In this document: positions 34,721 through 43,191 of the stretch, one piece after another
How the letters are laid out: every line of letters begins with the position of its first letter
Position numbering within the stretch: position 1 is the stretch's first letter
The notes under the pieces: generated by a model
The model's database searches: none
Told to the model about the DNA's origin: nothing
What the model saw: only the letters and a program-made list of their open reading frames with translations
Assembly: GCA_029225085.1 (NCBI GenBank)
Contig: JAQXVU010000048.1
Span: 1 to 64,000 of the forward strand
Reading direction: 5' to 3'
DNA: 64,000 bases
DNA from: Eggerthellales bacterium
GTDB lineage: Bacteria; Actinomycetota; Coriobacteriia; Coriobacteriales; Eggerthellaceae
Translations under genes and position numbers: made by a program

Positions 34721-35881
34721 ATGACCAAGCGCTCGGAACATAGCCTGAGCCCCAAGGTCTTGCTGGGCGGCGTGCTGGCAGGTGTCGCTCTCTTCGGAGC
34801 GGTGGTGGCCGGTGCCGAGGCCCTGTTGCCCAGTCAGAGCCATGTCGATTCTCAGAAGAACTACGGCTACGTGTACTCGGGAGCCAAGTCTTCGAGTGTG
34901 GAATTCAACCTGCTGGGGAATGGGGACAACTCCTACCTCTTGTTCGGGTCCTCGGAGCTTTCTACCTCTGCATCGGCGGTGCCGGAAGTGCCCGCCAAGG
35001 TGATGGCCACCTACGATTTCGGCTACGACCTGACCTATGTGGGCGAGGCCTACGATCAGAGCCTGTGGCATGCCATGGCTCTGGGTGCCTATGCTCCTGC
35101 CTACGATAAGTCGAAGGCCGTCATCATCGTGTCCCCTGGTTGGTTCTCCGACGGAGGCCTTGATGCGGACACCTTCGGCCTGCGCTTCTCCTACAGCTTG
35201 TATCGCCAGTTCTGCGAGAACCCTGCCATCTCTCAGGAATCGAAGGACTACCTGGCCTGGCGCTTGGCGCAGCAGGGCATTGATGATTCCACCATTCAGG
35301 CAGGACTGCGAACCCTGCCTCAGGATTACCTGAACGATGCGGTCATGGCCTTCCAAGACGACCTGACTTTGCGCCAGGAGCTGGTGGAAGTGCGGAATCA
35401 GGGCTCTGAGCCGGCGGAAAAGCAGCCAGCCCCGAGCTTTGACGAGCTTTACGCCCAGGCCCGTGCCGATGCCGCTGCGGTGAGCAGCAACGACTGGGGT
35501 ATTCAGGACGCCTACTACGAGCAGAAGATCCTGCCCAGCCTCGATAGGCTGAAGGACATGCACGCTGACGAGACCTATACCGACACCCCTGAGTACGACG
35601 ACCTGACCTTCTTTTTGAAGGTGGCTCGGGAAGTGGGGATCGAACCTTTGGTGGTGGTGTCGCCCATGCAGGGAGACTTCTGCGACTGGGAGGGCATCAG
35701 CAAGGACGCGCGGGACAGGTGCTACAGCCGCATTCGGACCATCTGCCAGCAGGCTGGTGTGGAATGCGCCGATTTCTCCGACCGCGAGTACCAGCGTTAC
35801 TTCATGTGCGATCCGGTGCACTTCGGTTGGGTTGGCTGGGTTGCAGTAGAGGAGGCCATAGATGACTTCATTGCGGGATAA
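34721..35881 (+). CDS. dltD: DltD, D-alanyl transfer to teichoic acid
   Basis: A 386-aa protein with one N-terminal membrane anchor (about residues 12-35) and an extracellular SGNH-like domain. The catalytic Ser motif is LLFGSSEL (residues 73-80) and the Asp-His pair is in CDPVHFGWVGW near the C-terminus. It acts outside the membrane in the last steps of D-alanine transfer. It starts three bases after dltC. Its 3' end overlaps the dltX-like gene. Confidence 0.94.
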   Translation: MTKRSEHSLSPKVLLGGVLAGVALFGAVVAGAEALLPSQSHVDSQKNYGYVYSGAKSSSVEFNLLGNGDNSYLLFGSSELSTSASAVPEVPAKVMATYDFGYDLTYVGEAYDQSLWHAMALGAYAPAYDKSKAVIIVSPGWFSDGGLDADTFGLRFSYSLYRQFCENPAISQESKDYLAWRLAQQGIDDSTIQAGLRTLPQDYLNDAVMAFQDDLTLRQELVEVRNQGSEPAEKQPAPSFDELYAQARADAAAVSSNDWGIQDAYYEQKILPSLDRLKDMHADETYTDTPEYDDLTFFLKVAREVGIEPLVVVSPMQGDFCDWEGISKDARDRCYSRIRTICQQAGVECADFSDREYQRYFMCDPVHFGWVGWVAVEEAIDDFIAG

Positions 35882-36026
35882 GGCCTGGGAGCTGCTGCAA
35901 GCGCACCCGGCTCTGACCTTGGTGCTGTTGGCGCTGGTGGTAGCCGGAACCCTGGCCCTGACCTTCTGGTTCGTGGTGTTCTCCGGCTTGGCTTCCTCGG
36001 CGGACTTCATCTACAGCCAGTTCTAA
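35862..36026 (+). CDS. dltX: DltX-like small membrane protein
   Basis: A 54-codon gene: a short basic start, one membrane helix (ALTLVLLALVVAGTLALTFW, residues 17-36), and a C-terminus ending FIYSQF. Known DltX proteins are about 50 aa, have one helix, and end in a conserved FIYxxF motif whose Tyr is needed for D-alanine transfer. All three features match. GAGGAGG (35849-35855) lies six bases before ATG, and the gene overlaps the end of dltD by 20 bases. In most described Firmicutes operons dltX precedes dltA; here it is last. The small size makes it easy to miss. Confidence 0.87.
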   Translation: MTSLRDKAWELLQAHPALTLVLLALVVAGTLALTFWFVVFSGLASSADFIYSQF

Positions 36027-36047
36027 GGCTTCAGTTGTGCGGATTGT

Positions 36048-36065
36048 CGCCGCAAGGCGTTTTTT
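36048..36065 (+). terminator. weak terminator at the end of the dlt operon
   Basis: A four-base CGCC / GGCG stem with a GCAA loop and six T residues, immediately before the next gene's ribosome-binding site. Readthrough into that gene is likely. Confidence 0.4.
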
Positions 36066-36083
36066 ATGAGAGAGGAGAGAGTC

Positions 36084-37619
36084 ATGATGCAGGAAGCGAT
36101 GCAGATGGAAAGCTCTCGGACGTGGGGTGCGAAGACCCACAGCGTGAGGCGAGCAGGTGTAGTGGCTGCCTTCATGGCGCTGGTTGTTGCGCTGTGCGTA
36201 GCTATGGCGGGTCCGGTGACCCAAGCCCAGGCGGCGGTGCCTTCTTCCGCCAAGGCCATCAGCGCTCAGGGTACTTGGGTCACTAGCAATTCGAAGGTGT
36301 ACTACAAGTACGATGGCAAGAAGGCCACGGGCTTGGTGAGCATCGGGCAGAAGACCTACCTGTTCAGCAGCTCCGGCGTGCAGCAGAACGGCTGGCGCAA
36401 GGTGGGCAGCACCTATCGCTACTTCGCCATGGGCAACGGCGCTAGTGGTGCCATGGCCTATTCCAAGGTGGTAAACGGCGTGAAGCTTGGCAGCACCGGT
36501 GCGGCATCGGTCAGCAATGAGACGGTGCGGGACGAGCTGAAGACCATGGTGCGGGCCCAGACCCTCCTCGACTCCTTGGCGAAGCCCACTGATTCCAAAC
36601 CAACGAAGCTCAGGAAGTGCTTCAACTACCTGAAGAGCAACAAAATCACCGAGCGGGTGCTGCACGGCTGGACGTCCGCTTCCGGCTGGCATCGCCTCTT
36701 CGCCAACCAGATCTTCATTAAGAAGGCCGGCGACTGCTATTCCATGGGATGCGCCATGGCCTACCTGGGCAATGCCATTGGCTACAAGAAGTGCGAGTGC
36801 GTGTCCTCTGGCGGCCATGGTTGGGCCCGCATTAACGGCTTGGTGTACGACCCCGAGTGGTCTGCCCATCATCCCCACGACTACTACGCCGTGAATGGCC
36901 GCTATCGGGACATGAACTACGCCCCTAACAGCGCATACGTGGTGAATCTGAGCCGTACCACCGTCTGGAAGGGAAAGGCCTTGAAGACGACCTCTTCTGC
37001 TAAGACCGGTCTGGTGAAGAAGGGCGATTACTACTATTACTATTCCACCTCCGGCAAGATGGCGAAGAGCGCCTGGAAGACCGTGGGCAGCAAGAAGTAC
37101 TACTTCGGCTCTGACGGCAAAGCGGTGAAGGGCTCGAAGAAGATCTCCGGCACCTACTACATCTTCAACAGCAAGTGCACTCTTTCCACGGGGTCCGGCA
37201 CCCATCTGGTGACGGTGGGCTCCTCGAAGTACCAGGCCACCAAGAGCGGCAAGGCCAAGAGCGGCTGGAGCTCCGACAAGCGCAAGTACTTCCAGAAGAG
37301 CGGAAAGATGACCACGGGCATCGCCCTGGTGTCGGGAAAGCTCACCTACTTCACCAGCTACGGCAATAAGAACGCGGACAAGTCGAAGGCTCTGCAGACT
37401 GCGGCGGCAAACACCTCCGACGCCAGCAAGCTGCTGTCCCTCATGGGCACTCCCAAGAAGGTCCTGAAGCAGGATGCCTGCGTTCCCACCCAGTGCCCCA
37501 ACGGCCATTGGCATGAGGACTGCGTAGATGGCGTGTACACCTACAGCAACGTGACCATCTGGACGGTCATCGTGCAGTGCGGTGACGAGACCTTCGAGAG
37601 CATCGCGGAAATCGCCTAG
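36084..37619 (+). CDS. secreted transglutaminase-like protein with cell-wall-binding repeats
   Basis: A 511-aa exported protein; the signal peptide ends near AQA at residue about 49. A short wall-binding repeat region (YKYDGKKATGLVSIGQKTYL) precedes a transglutaminase-like domain with Cys in KKAGDCYSMGCAM, His in SGGHGWARING and Asp in VYDPEW. Further glucan/choline-binding-type repeats follow (YYYYSTSGKMAKSAWKTVG, KKYYFGSDGKAVKGSKKI). Unlike its upstream relative the triad is complete. ATG 36084 has AGAGGAGA upstream; earlier in-frame ATG 36066 has none. It may crosslink or trim surface proteins or peptidoglycan. Confidence 0.88.
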   Translation: MMQEAMQMESSRTWGAKTHSVRRAGVVAAFMALVVALCVAMAGPVTQAQAAVPSSAKAISAQGTWVTSNSKVYYKYDGKKATGLVSIGQKTYLFSSSGVQQNGWRKVGSTYRYFAMGNGASGAMAYSKVVNGVKLGSTGAASVSNETVRDELKTMVRAQTLLDSLAKPTDSKPTKLRKCFNYLKSNKITERVLHGWTSASGWHRLFANQIFIKKAGDCYSMGCAMAYLGNAIGYKKCECVSSGGHGWARINGLVYDPEWSAHHPHDYYAVNGRYRDMNYAPNSAYVVNLSRTTVWKGKALKTTSSAKTGLVKKGDYYYYYSTSGKMAKSAWKTVGSKKYYFGSDGKAVKGSKKISGTYYIFNSKCTLSTGSGTHLVTVGSSKYQATKSGKAKSGWSSDKRKYFQKSGKMTTGIALVSGKLTYFTSYGNKNADKSKALQTAAANTSDASKLLSLMGTPKKVLKQDACVPTQCPNGHWHEDCVDGVYTYSNVTIWTVIVQCGDETFESIAEIA

Positions 37620-37622
37620 GGG

Positions 37623-37628
37623 TATAAT
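37623..37628 (+). promoter_or_regulatory. -10 element for the M18 aminopeptidase gene
   Basis: TATAAT lies three bases after the previous stop codon and 32 bp before the ATG. No matching -35 box is evident, so the promoter would overlap the end of the upstream gene. Confidence 0.45.
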
Positions 37629-37659
37629 CCCCCGTGACACACGGCGAAAGGATGTGCAC

Positions 37660-39075
37660 ATGGAACGTAAGAACGCATGGAAGACCTATACCGATGAGGA
37701 GATTGCGGAGCTGAACGACCTCTGTGATGACTACATCGAATTCATCAGCACCTGCAAGACCGAGCGTCTGTGCTGCTCGCGAGCTGAGGCTATGGCCCGC
37801 GCCGAGGGTTATCGCACGGTGCAGGAGATTCGCTCGGCAGGGGAGACCCTGAAACCCGGCGACAAGGTGTACGCGGTGAACTACGGCAAGGGCATCATCA
37901 TGGCTCAGCTGGGCACCGACTCCCTGGAGTCCGGCGTGAACATTCTGGGCGCTCACATCGATTCCCCTCGTATCGACATCAAGCAGAACCCGGTGTACGA
38001 GGCTGACGACTTCGCCCTCCTCGACACCCATTACTACGGCGGCATAAAGCAGTACCAGTGGGTCACCATGCCCCTGGCCCTGTACGGCGTGGTTGCTAAG
38101 ACCGACGGCACCGTGGTGAACGTGGCGGTGGGCGACGACCCCGCTGACCCCGTCTTCTGCATCACCGACCTGCTGCCTCACTTAGACAACGACCAGATGA
38201 AGAAGGGCACTGCCAACTTCATCGAGGTAGAGGACCTGGATATCCTGGTGGGTGGTCGTCCTCTGGTCATCGACGACAAGGACGAGTCCGAGGACGCCAA
38301 GGCCGCCGCGAAGGAGCCTGTGAAGGCCCTGCTGCTGAGCGTGCTGAAGGAGCGCTTCGATATGGAAGAGGAGGACTTCCTTTCCGCCGAGCTGGAAATC
38401 GTCCCCGCCGGCCCTGCTCGCGACCTGGGCTTCGACCGCTCCATGGTCATCGGCTACGGTCAGGACGACCGTGTCTGCGCCTACACCTCTCTGGTTGCCC
38501 AGCTCGAGGTGGAAGAGCCCAAGCGCACGGCGCTGACTATCCTGGTAGACAAGGAGGAGATCGGCTCCGTGGGTGCTACGGGCATGACCAGCCGTTTCTT
38601 CGAGAACTTCATGGCCGAGGTACTCGATTTGGCAGGCGAGACCGGAGACCTGGCTCTTCGTCGCTGCTTGGCGAATTCCAGCATGCTGTCCTCTGATGTG
38701 TCCGCTGCCTTCGATCCTCTGTACGCTGCCGCCTTCGAGAAGAAGAACGCCGCATTCTGCGGTCGCGGCATCGTCTTCAACAAGTTCACCGGCGCTCGCG
38801 GCAAGAGCGGAAGCAACGACTCTAACGCCGAGTACGTGGCCGCCGTTCGTCGCGTGATGGAAGAGGGCGGCGTTGCCTACCAGACCGCCGAGCTTGGCCG
38901 CGTGGGCTTAGGCGGCGGTGGCACCATCGCCTATATCCTGGCGGAGTACGGCATGAATGTCATAGACTCCGGCGTGGCGGTGCTTTCTATGCATGCTCCC
39001 TGGGAGGTCACCAGCAAGGCCGACATCTACGAGGCCTACAAGGGCTACAAGGCCTTCCTCGATCTGATGGATTAG
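37660..39075 (+). CDS. M18 family aminopeptidase
   Basis: A 471-aa cytosolic zinc aminopeptidase of family M18. Metal-binding and catalytic segments are visible: GAHIDSPRIDI, DTHYYGGIKQYQW, LVDKEEIGSVGATG, and a C-terminal SMHAPWEVTSKADIY holding the last His ligand. ATG 37660 has GAAAGGA seven bases upstream; the frame is open from 37582 but the family start fits here. It cleaves N-terminal residues from peptides, helping recycle amino acids. It is a single gene with a strong terminator. Confidence 0.94.
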   Translation: MERKNAWKTYTDEEIAELNDLCDDYIEFISTCKTERLCCSRAEAMARAEGYRTVQEIRSAGETLKPGDKVYAVNYGKGIIMAQLGTDSLESGVNILGAHIDSPRIDIKQNPVYEADDFALLDTHYYGGIKQYQWVTMPLALYGVVAKTDGTVVNVAVGDDPADPVFCITDLLPHLDNDQMKKGTANFIEVEDLDILVGGRPLVIDDKDESEDAKAAAKEPVKALLLSVLKERFDMEEEDFLSAELEIVPAGPARDLGFDRSMVIGYGQDDRVCAYTSLVAQLEVEEPKRTALTILVDKEEIGSVGATGMTSRFFENFMAEVLDLAGETGDLALRRCLANSSMLSSDVSAAFDPLYAAAFEKKNAAFCGRGIVFNKFTGARGKSGSNDSNAEYVAAVRRVMEEGGVAYQTAELGRVGLGGGGTIAYILAEYGMNVIDSGVAVLSMHAPWEVTSKADIYEAYKGYKAFLDLMD

Positions 39076-39081
39076 CCGAGC

Positions 39082-39129
39082 TGGCCTAGGTGGTCGGACC
39101 TGAATTGGCCAAGGCGGCGGGGTCTGCCG
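39082..39129. repeat. 24-bp degenerate repeat after the aminopeptidase gene
   Basis: TGGCCTAGG (39082) and TGGCCAAGG (39106) start two similar 24-bp units seven bases after the stop codon. Confidence 0.45.
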
Positions 39130-39175
39130 CTGTTCGGCGAGGTTGGTCGACGCTTGGTGAGGAACTTCAATGCCG

Positions 39176-39210
39176 ATGGGGCAGGGTCTTTGACCCTGTC
39201 CCATTTTTTT
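39176..39210 (+). terminator. terminator after the M18 aminopeptidase gene
   Basis: A 13-bp stem with one G-U pair (39176-39188 with 39192-39204), a TTT loop, and seven T residues. Confidence 0.95.
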
Positions 39211-39243
39211 CGGGATAAGGCGGGTTGCAGGGAAAACGCGTTC

Positions 39244-39249
39244 TATAAT
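39244..39249 (+). promoter_or_regulatory. -10 element of the IMP dehydrogenase gene
   Basis: TATAAT lies 45 bp before the ATG, followed by an AT-rich stretch with eight T residues. A TTGCAG at 39225 is too close to be an ideal -35 box. Confidence 0.5.
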
Positions 39250-39294
39250 GTGAATAATTTTTTTTTCAGCCCTATTGCATGAAAAGGAGTTCTC

Positions 39295-40797
39295 ATGGCA
39301 TTCATCTTTGAAGAGCCATCTCGTACTTTTAATGAGTACCTGTTGGTCCCAGGCTATTCTTCCGCAGAGTGCACCCCTGCCAACGTCAGCCTTAAAACCC
39401 CGCTGACCAAGTTCCGTAAGGGTGAGGAGCCTGAGATCTCCCTTTCCATCCCTATGGTTTCCGCAATCATGCAGGCCGTTTCCGACGATGGCATGGCTGT
39501 TGCTCTGGCCACCGAGGGCGGTCTTTCCTTCATCTACGGCTCTCAGACCATCGAGGATGAGGCCGCAATGGTTCGCCGTGTAAAGGACTACAAGGCCGGC
39601 TTCGTTGTATCCGTGGCAAACCTTTCCCCTGACATGACCCTTGCTGACGTGCTCGAGCTGAAGGAGCAGTGCGGTTATTCCACCATGCCCGTCACCGAGG
39701 ATGCCACTCCTAACGGCAAGCTGCTGGGCATCGTCACCAGCCGCGACTACCGCGTCTCCCGTATGGATCCTGCTACTAAGGTTTCCGAGTTCATGACCCC
39801 TCGCGAGAAGATGGTGGTTGCTCCTTCTTCCACCACGCTGAAGGAGGCCAACGACATCATCTGGGACAACAAGCTGAACAGCCTGCCCCTGGTAGATGAG
39901 AACGACAACCTGGCTTACCTGGTGTTCCGCAAGGACTACGACGCTCACAAGTCTAACCCCCACGAGCTCCTCGACGAGCACAAGCGCTATATGGTGGGCG
40001 CAGGCATCAACACCCGCGACTACGCTGAGCGCGTTCCCGCTCTGGTAGAGGCCGGCGCAGACGTACTGTGCATCGACTCCTCCGAGGGCTACTCTCAGTG
40101 GCAGGCCGACACCTTGAAGTGGATCCGCGACCACTACGGCGACGATGTAAAGGTCGGCGCTGGTAACGTGGTAGATGGTGAGGGCTTCCGCTTCCTGGCC
40201 GAGGCTGGCGCTGACTTCGTGAAGATCGGCATCGGCGGCGGCTCCATCTGCATCACCCGTGAGCAGAAGGGCATCGGCCGTGGTCAGGCTACCGCTGTTA
40301 TCGACGTTGCCAAGGCTCGCGATGAGTACTTCGAGGAGACCGGCATCTACGTGCCTATCTGCTCCGACGGCGGCATCGTACACGACTCTCACATGACGCT
40401 GGCTCTGGCCATGGGCGCTGACTTCCTCATGCTGGGCCGTTACTTCGCTCGCTTCGACGAGTCTCCTACCAACAAGGTGAACGTGAACGGCACCTACATG
40501 AAGGAGTACTGGGGCGAGGGCTCTGCTCGCGCTCGCAACTGGGCTCGCTACGACCTGGGCGGCGACAAGAAGAAGCTGTCCTTCGTCGAGGGCGTCGATT
40601 CCTACGTTCCCTACGCAGGCAGCCTGAAGCACAACGTCGATCAGACCCTGGCCAAGATTAAGAGCACCATGTGCAACTGCGGCGCTCTCACCATTCCTGA
40701 GCTGCAGCAGAAGGCTAAGCTCACCGTGGTCAGCTCTACCTCTATCGTTGAGGGTGGCGCTCACGACGTTCTGCTGAAGAGCAGCACCGACAACTAA
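39295..40797 (+). CDS. guaB: IMP dehydrogenase of Tritrichomonas foetus type
   Basis: A 500-aa enzyme oxidising IMP to XMP, the committed step to GMP. A CBS pair occupies about residues 105-215. The catalytic loop is [20 protein letters not shown], with Cys319, and the mobile flap has Arg418-Tyr419 ([11 protein letters not shown]). From memory, the residue numbers (Asp261, Lys310, Cys319, Arg322, Arg418, Tyr419) equal those of the protist T. foetus enzyme, and long stretches such as MKEYWGEGS are the same. The usual bacterial flap (MSMGAMEKGS style) is absent. AAGGAG lies upstream of ATG. The mscS gene follows 18 bp later. Confidence 0.95.
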   Translation: MAFIFEEPSRTFNEYLLVPGYSSAECTPANVSLKTPLTKFRKGEEPEISLSIPMVSAIMQAVSDDGMAVALATEGGLSFIYGSQTIEDEAAMVRRVKDYKAGFVVSVANLSPDMTLADVLELKEQCGYSTMPVTEDATPNGKLLGIVTSRDYRVSRMDPATKVSEFMTPREKMVVAPSSTTLKEANDIIWDNKLNSLPLVDENDNLAYLVFRKDYDAHKSNPHELLDEHKRYMVGAGINTRDYAERVPALVEAGADVLCIDSSEGYSQWQADTLKWIRDHYGDDVKVGAGNVVDGEGFRFLAEAGADFVKIGIGGGSICITREQKGIGRGQATAVIDVAKARDEYFEETGIYVPICSDGGIVHDSHMTLALAMGADFLMLGRYFARFDESPTNKVNVNGTYMKEYWGEGSARARNWARYDLGGDKKKLSFVEGVDSYVPYAGSLKHNVDQTLAKIKSTMCNCGALTIPELQQKAKLTVVSSTSIVEGGAHDVLLKSSTDN

Positions 40798-40815
40798 TAC
40801 TTAGGAGTTTTCTTC

Positions 40816-41604
40816 GTGCTCGAAGAGCTGCAGAAAATTCTTGCCGACCCCTTCTCCGCCTCTTTGGCGGAGAAGGTCGTTGTTGGCGTCTGCGTGATCA
40901 TCATCACCTATGTGGCCCAGAAGTTGCTGGGCAACTTTGTTCATAGGGTCCTGCGCCATGATGAGGTAGATATCCCCGCTAACAGCGTCCTGGTGAACAT
41001 CGTGCGCGGTGTGGTGATTTTCCTGGGCATCGCCTTCCTGCTGCAGATGTGCTTCCACCTTGATGTGACGGCTATGGTGGCAGGTCTGGGCGTCGTGGGC
41101 ATCGCCGTGTCCTTAGGTATGCAGGACACTTTGTCCGACTTCATTTCCGGCGTGCTCATCTCCCTGAACGGCGTGGTGGTCTCCGGTGACTACGTGCGCG
41201 TGAACGGTGTGAACGGCAAGGTCCTCGACGTGAACTGGCGTGAGACCAAGATTCTCGATGTCGATGGTCACGTGCACATCATTCCTAATTCCACCATCTC
41301 TAATCAGGAGATCATCCACTTAAACGAGGTGGAACCAGTCACCGTGACCCTGCTGCTTCCCTTCTTCGACACTCCCGAGGAGATTGAGGCTCATTGTGCC
41401 AAGCTGAAGGAAGTGGCCACCGAGGCCGCCAGTGCTTTGGTGGAACTGAAGCGGGAGACGGTGGTTGCCTATACCGGCAGCAACTACGCTGGTGTTGAAG
41501 GTGTGGTGAAGGTGTACATCGAGGTGGGGTCTATCGACCCGCGTAAGGTGACCTCGGCGGTTATGAAGGCGGTGGCTCCCTATACTTCGCGGGAAGCCTG
41601 TTAG
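40816..41604 (+). CDS. MscS-family mechanosensitive channel
   Basis: A 262-aa protein with three membrane helices (about residues 18-36, 60-82, 87-118). The third contains the Gly/Ala-rich pore pattern VGIAVSLGMQDTLSDFISGV. The beta domain that follows (VSGDYVRVNGVNGKVLDVNW, IIPNSTISNQ) is typical. It opens on hypo-osmotic shock to release solutes. GTG 40816 follows AGGAG at eight bases. It is probably co-transcribed with guaB and lies before two potassium-regulating genes, forming an osmotic group. Confidence 0.92.
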   Translation: MLEELQKILADPFSASLAEKVVVGVCVIIITYVAQKLLGNFVHRVLRHDEVDIPANSVLVNIVRGVVIFLGIAFLLQMCFHLDVTAMVAGLGVVGIAVSLGMQDTLSDFISGVLISLNGVVVSGDYVRVNGVNGKVLDVNWRETKILDVDGHVHIIPNSTISNQEIIHLNEVEPVTVTLLLPFFDTPEEIEAHCAKLKEVATEAASALVELKRETVVAYTGSNYAGVEGVVKVYIEVGSIDPRKVTSAVMKAVAPYTSREAC

Positions 41605-41691
41605 CGCGTGCTTGGGAAGCCTGGCTGCCTATGCACCTTGGAAGCCTGACGGCGCATGCGTTTTAGGAAACCTAGTAGCGTATACTGCTGG
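41592..41691. repeat. four degenerate 23-26 bp tandem units at the mscS stop codon
   Basis: GGAAGCCTG or GGAAACCTA begins units at 41592, 41615, 41640 and 41666. The first unit contains the mscS stop codon (41602-41604), and the rest fill the gap to the next gene. Confidence 0.8.
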
Positions 41692-41711
41692 TTTGTGGGA
41701 AGGATACGGGT

Positions 41712-42368
41712 ATGAGTGATGTGATCATCGTCGGGTGCGGCCGTGTGGGCTCGCAGCTGGCCAGCATGTTGGCCAGGGGCGACAACAACGTCACCGTCAT
41801 CGACAGGGACGCTAATTCCTTCGCCAATCTGGGTCGCGACTTCAACGGCGCCAGCATTCGCGGCGTGGGCTTCGACGAGGACGTTCTCATTAAGGCCGGC
41901 ATCGAAACCTGTGATTGCGTGGCGGCGGTAACCCAGTCCGACAGCACCAACCTCATGATCGCTGAGGTGGCTGACAAGCTGTATCACGTTCCTCATGTGG
42001 TGTGCCGTCTGTACGATCCCAAGCACGAGAACGCCTTTACGCAGCTGGGCATCGACTACGCCTGCGGTACCTCGCTGGTGACCCACAACCTGTACAACAA
42101 GATCGCGTCGGGGCACACGTCCTACGTGAAGATTTTCGATGAGTGCGAGCTCATGGAGTTCTCTTTGAACCTGCGGGAGTTCGACCGCAAGTCTATCCGC
42201 GTCCGCGAGATCGAGAAGGACCACGGCATTCGCATCTGCGGTTTCACTCGCGCTGGCGGAAGCATCGGTTCTATTCCCACCCCTGACTCCCTTCTGTATC
42301 AGGGGGATAAGATCTTGGCCATCGTTCGTCCCGAGCTGGTGCAGTCTATGCAGCGGTTCATGCAGTAA
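41712..42368 (+). CDS. RCK (TrkA/KtrA-type) potassium transport regulator
   Basis: A 218-aa cytosolic protein with the nucleotide-binding VIIVGCGRVGSQLASML at the N-terminus and a C-terminal RCK_C domain (FDRKSIRVREIEKDHG). Such proteins gate K+ uptake channels in response to NAD(H), ATP or c-di-AMP. GGGAAGG lies upstream of ATG. A second RCK gene follows 13 bp later, as in CeoB-CeoC type pairs. The membrane channel subunit is not in the window. Confidence 0.9.
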   Translation: MSDVIIVGCGRVGSQLASMLARGDNNVTVIDRDANSFANLGRDFNGASIRGVGFDEDVLIKAGIETCDCVAAVTQSDSTNLMIAEVADKLYHVPHVVCRLYDPKHENAFTQLGIDYACGTSLVTHNLYNKIASGHTSYVKIFDECELMEFSLNLREFDRKSIRVREIEKDHGIRICGFTRAGGSIGSIPTPDSLLYQGDKILAIVRPELVQSMQRFMQ

Positions 42369-42381
42369 GGGGAGGTAGCGC

Positions 42382-43053
42382 GTGCACATTATCATCATGG
42401 GTGCTGGCAAGGTAGGCGAGTACCTGGCCCGTGCCAGTATCGATGCTGGCAACGAGGTGGTCCTCATCGAGACCGACGAGGAGCGCGCCTCCGAGATGGC
42501 CGAGGTTCTCACCAAGCGCTGCACCGTTCTGCACGGCGACGGCTGCGATTCTACGTATCTGCTCGAAGCCGGCATTGCCAACACCGATGTGTTCGTTGCC
42601 GCTTCCGGCCACGACGACAGCAATCTGGTCGCCTGCGAGCTGGCCCAGCGAGTGCATGAGGTGTCTCGTTGCATTGCCCGCGTGAACAACCCCAAGAATG
42701 TGCGCATCTTCCGCAAGCTGGGCATCGAGTCCGTTTCTTCCACAGTGCTCATCGCCCACATGATCGAGGAAGAAGCAGCTCTGGGATCCATGAACGCGGT
42801 CTCTACCCTGAACCAGAACGGCATCGGTTTGGTGGAATTCTCTATCCCTGCCTTCAAGGGTCACGACCCTGCCTTAGGCGTTATGGTGCAGGATCTGAAT
42901 CTTCCCGAGAATTGCTCGGTGGTGGCCGTGGGTACGTCCGATGGCTTCAGTATCGCCACGGAGGAGACGGTGCTGCATCCTACGGATACGGTGGTCATGG
43001 CGGCGGAGACCGAGGCCATCCGCAAGGCCAGGCAAGTCATCAGGGGCTTGTAG
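42382..43053 (+). CDS. second RCK potassium transport regulator
   Basis: A 223-aa paralogue of its neighbour: Rossmann motif HIIIMGAGKVGEYLARAS, acidic Glu after the second strand (VVLIETDEE), and a C-terminal RCK_C domain (DPALGVMVQDLNLPENCSVV). GTG 42382 follows GGAGGT at about five bases. It likely forms a heteromeric gating ring with the preceding protein. Confidence 0.9.
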   Translation: MHIIIMGAGKVGEYLARASIDAGNEVVLIETDEERASEMAEVLTKRCTVLHGDGCDSTYLLEAGIANTDVFVAASGHDDSNLVACELAQRVHEVSRCIARVNNPKNVRIFRKLGIESVSSTVLIAHMIEEEAALGSMNAVSTLNQNGIGLVEFSIPAFKGHDPALGVMVQDLNLPENCSVVAVGTSDGFSIATEETVLHPTDTVVMAAETEAIRKARQVIRGL

Positions 43054-43191
43054 CGCAGCGGTTGGTTCGAGCCTGGCTTGTGACCGCTGGGAAAGCCCCT
43101 ATGGGCAATCGACGGGTCCTTCGGGGCTTATAGCCATACAATGTAAGCAAGTGCCTGCGCGGCTGCAGGCTTAACAAGAAAGGTGAATCTC

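Noticed and set aside
43093-43129. Hairpin between the second RCK gene and purB as a terminator
   Set aside because: Only seven base pairs around a loop of more than 20 bases and no T-tract; too weak to list.
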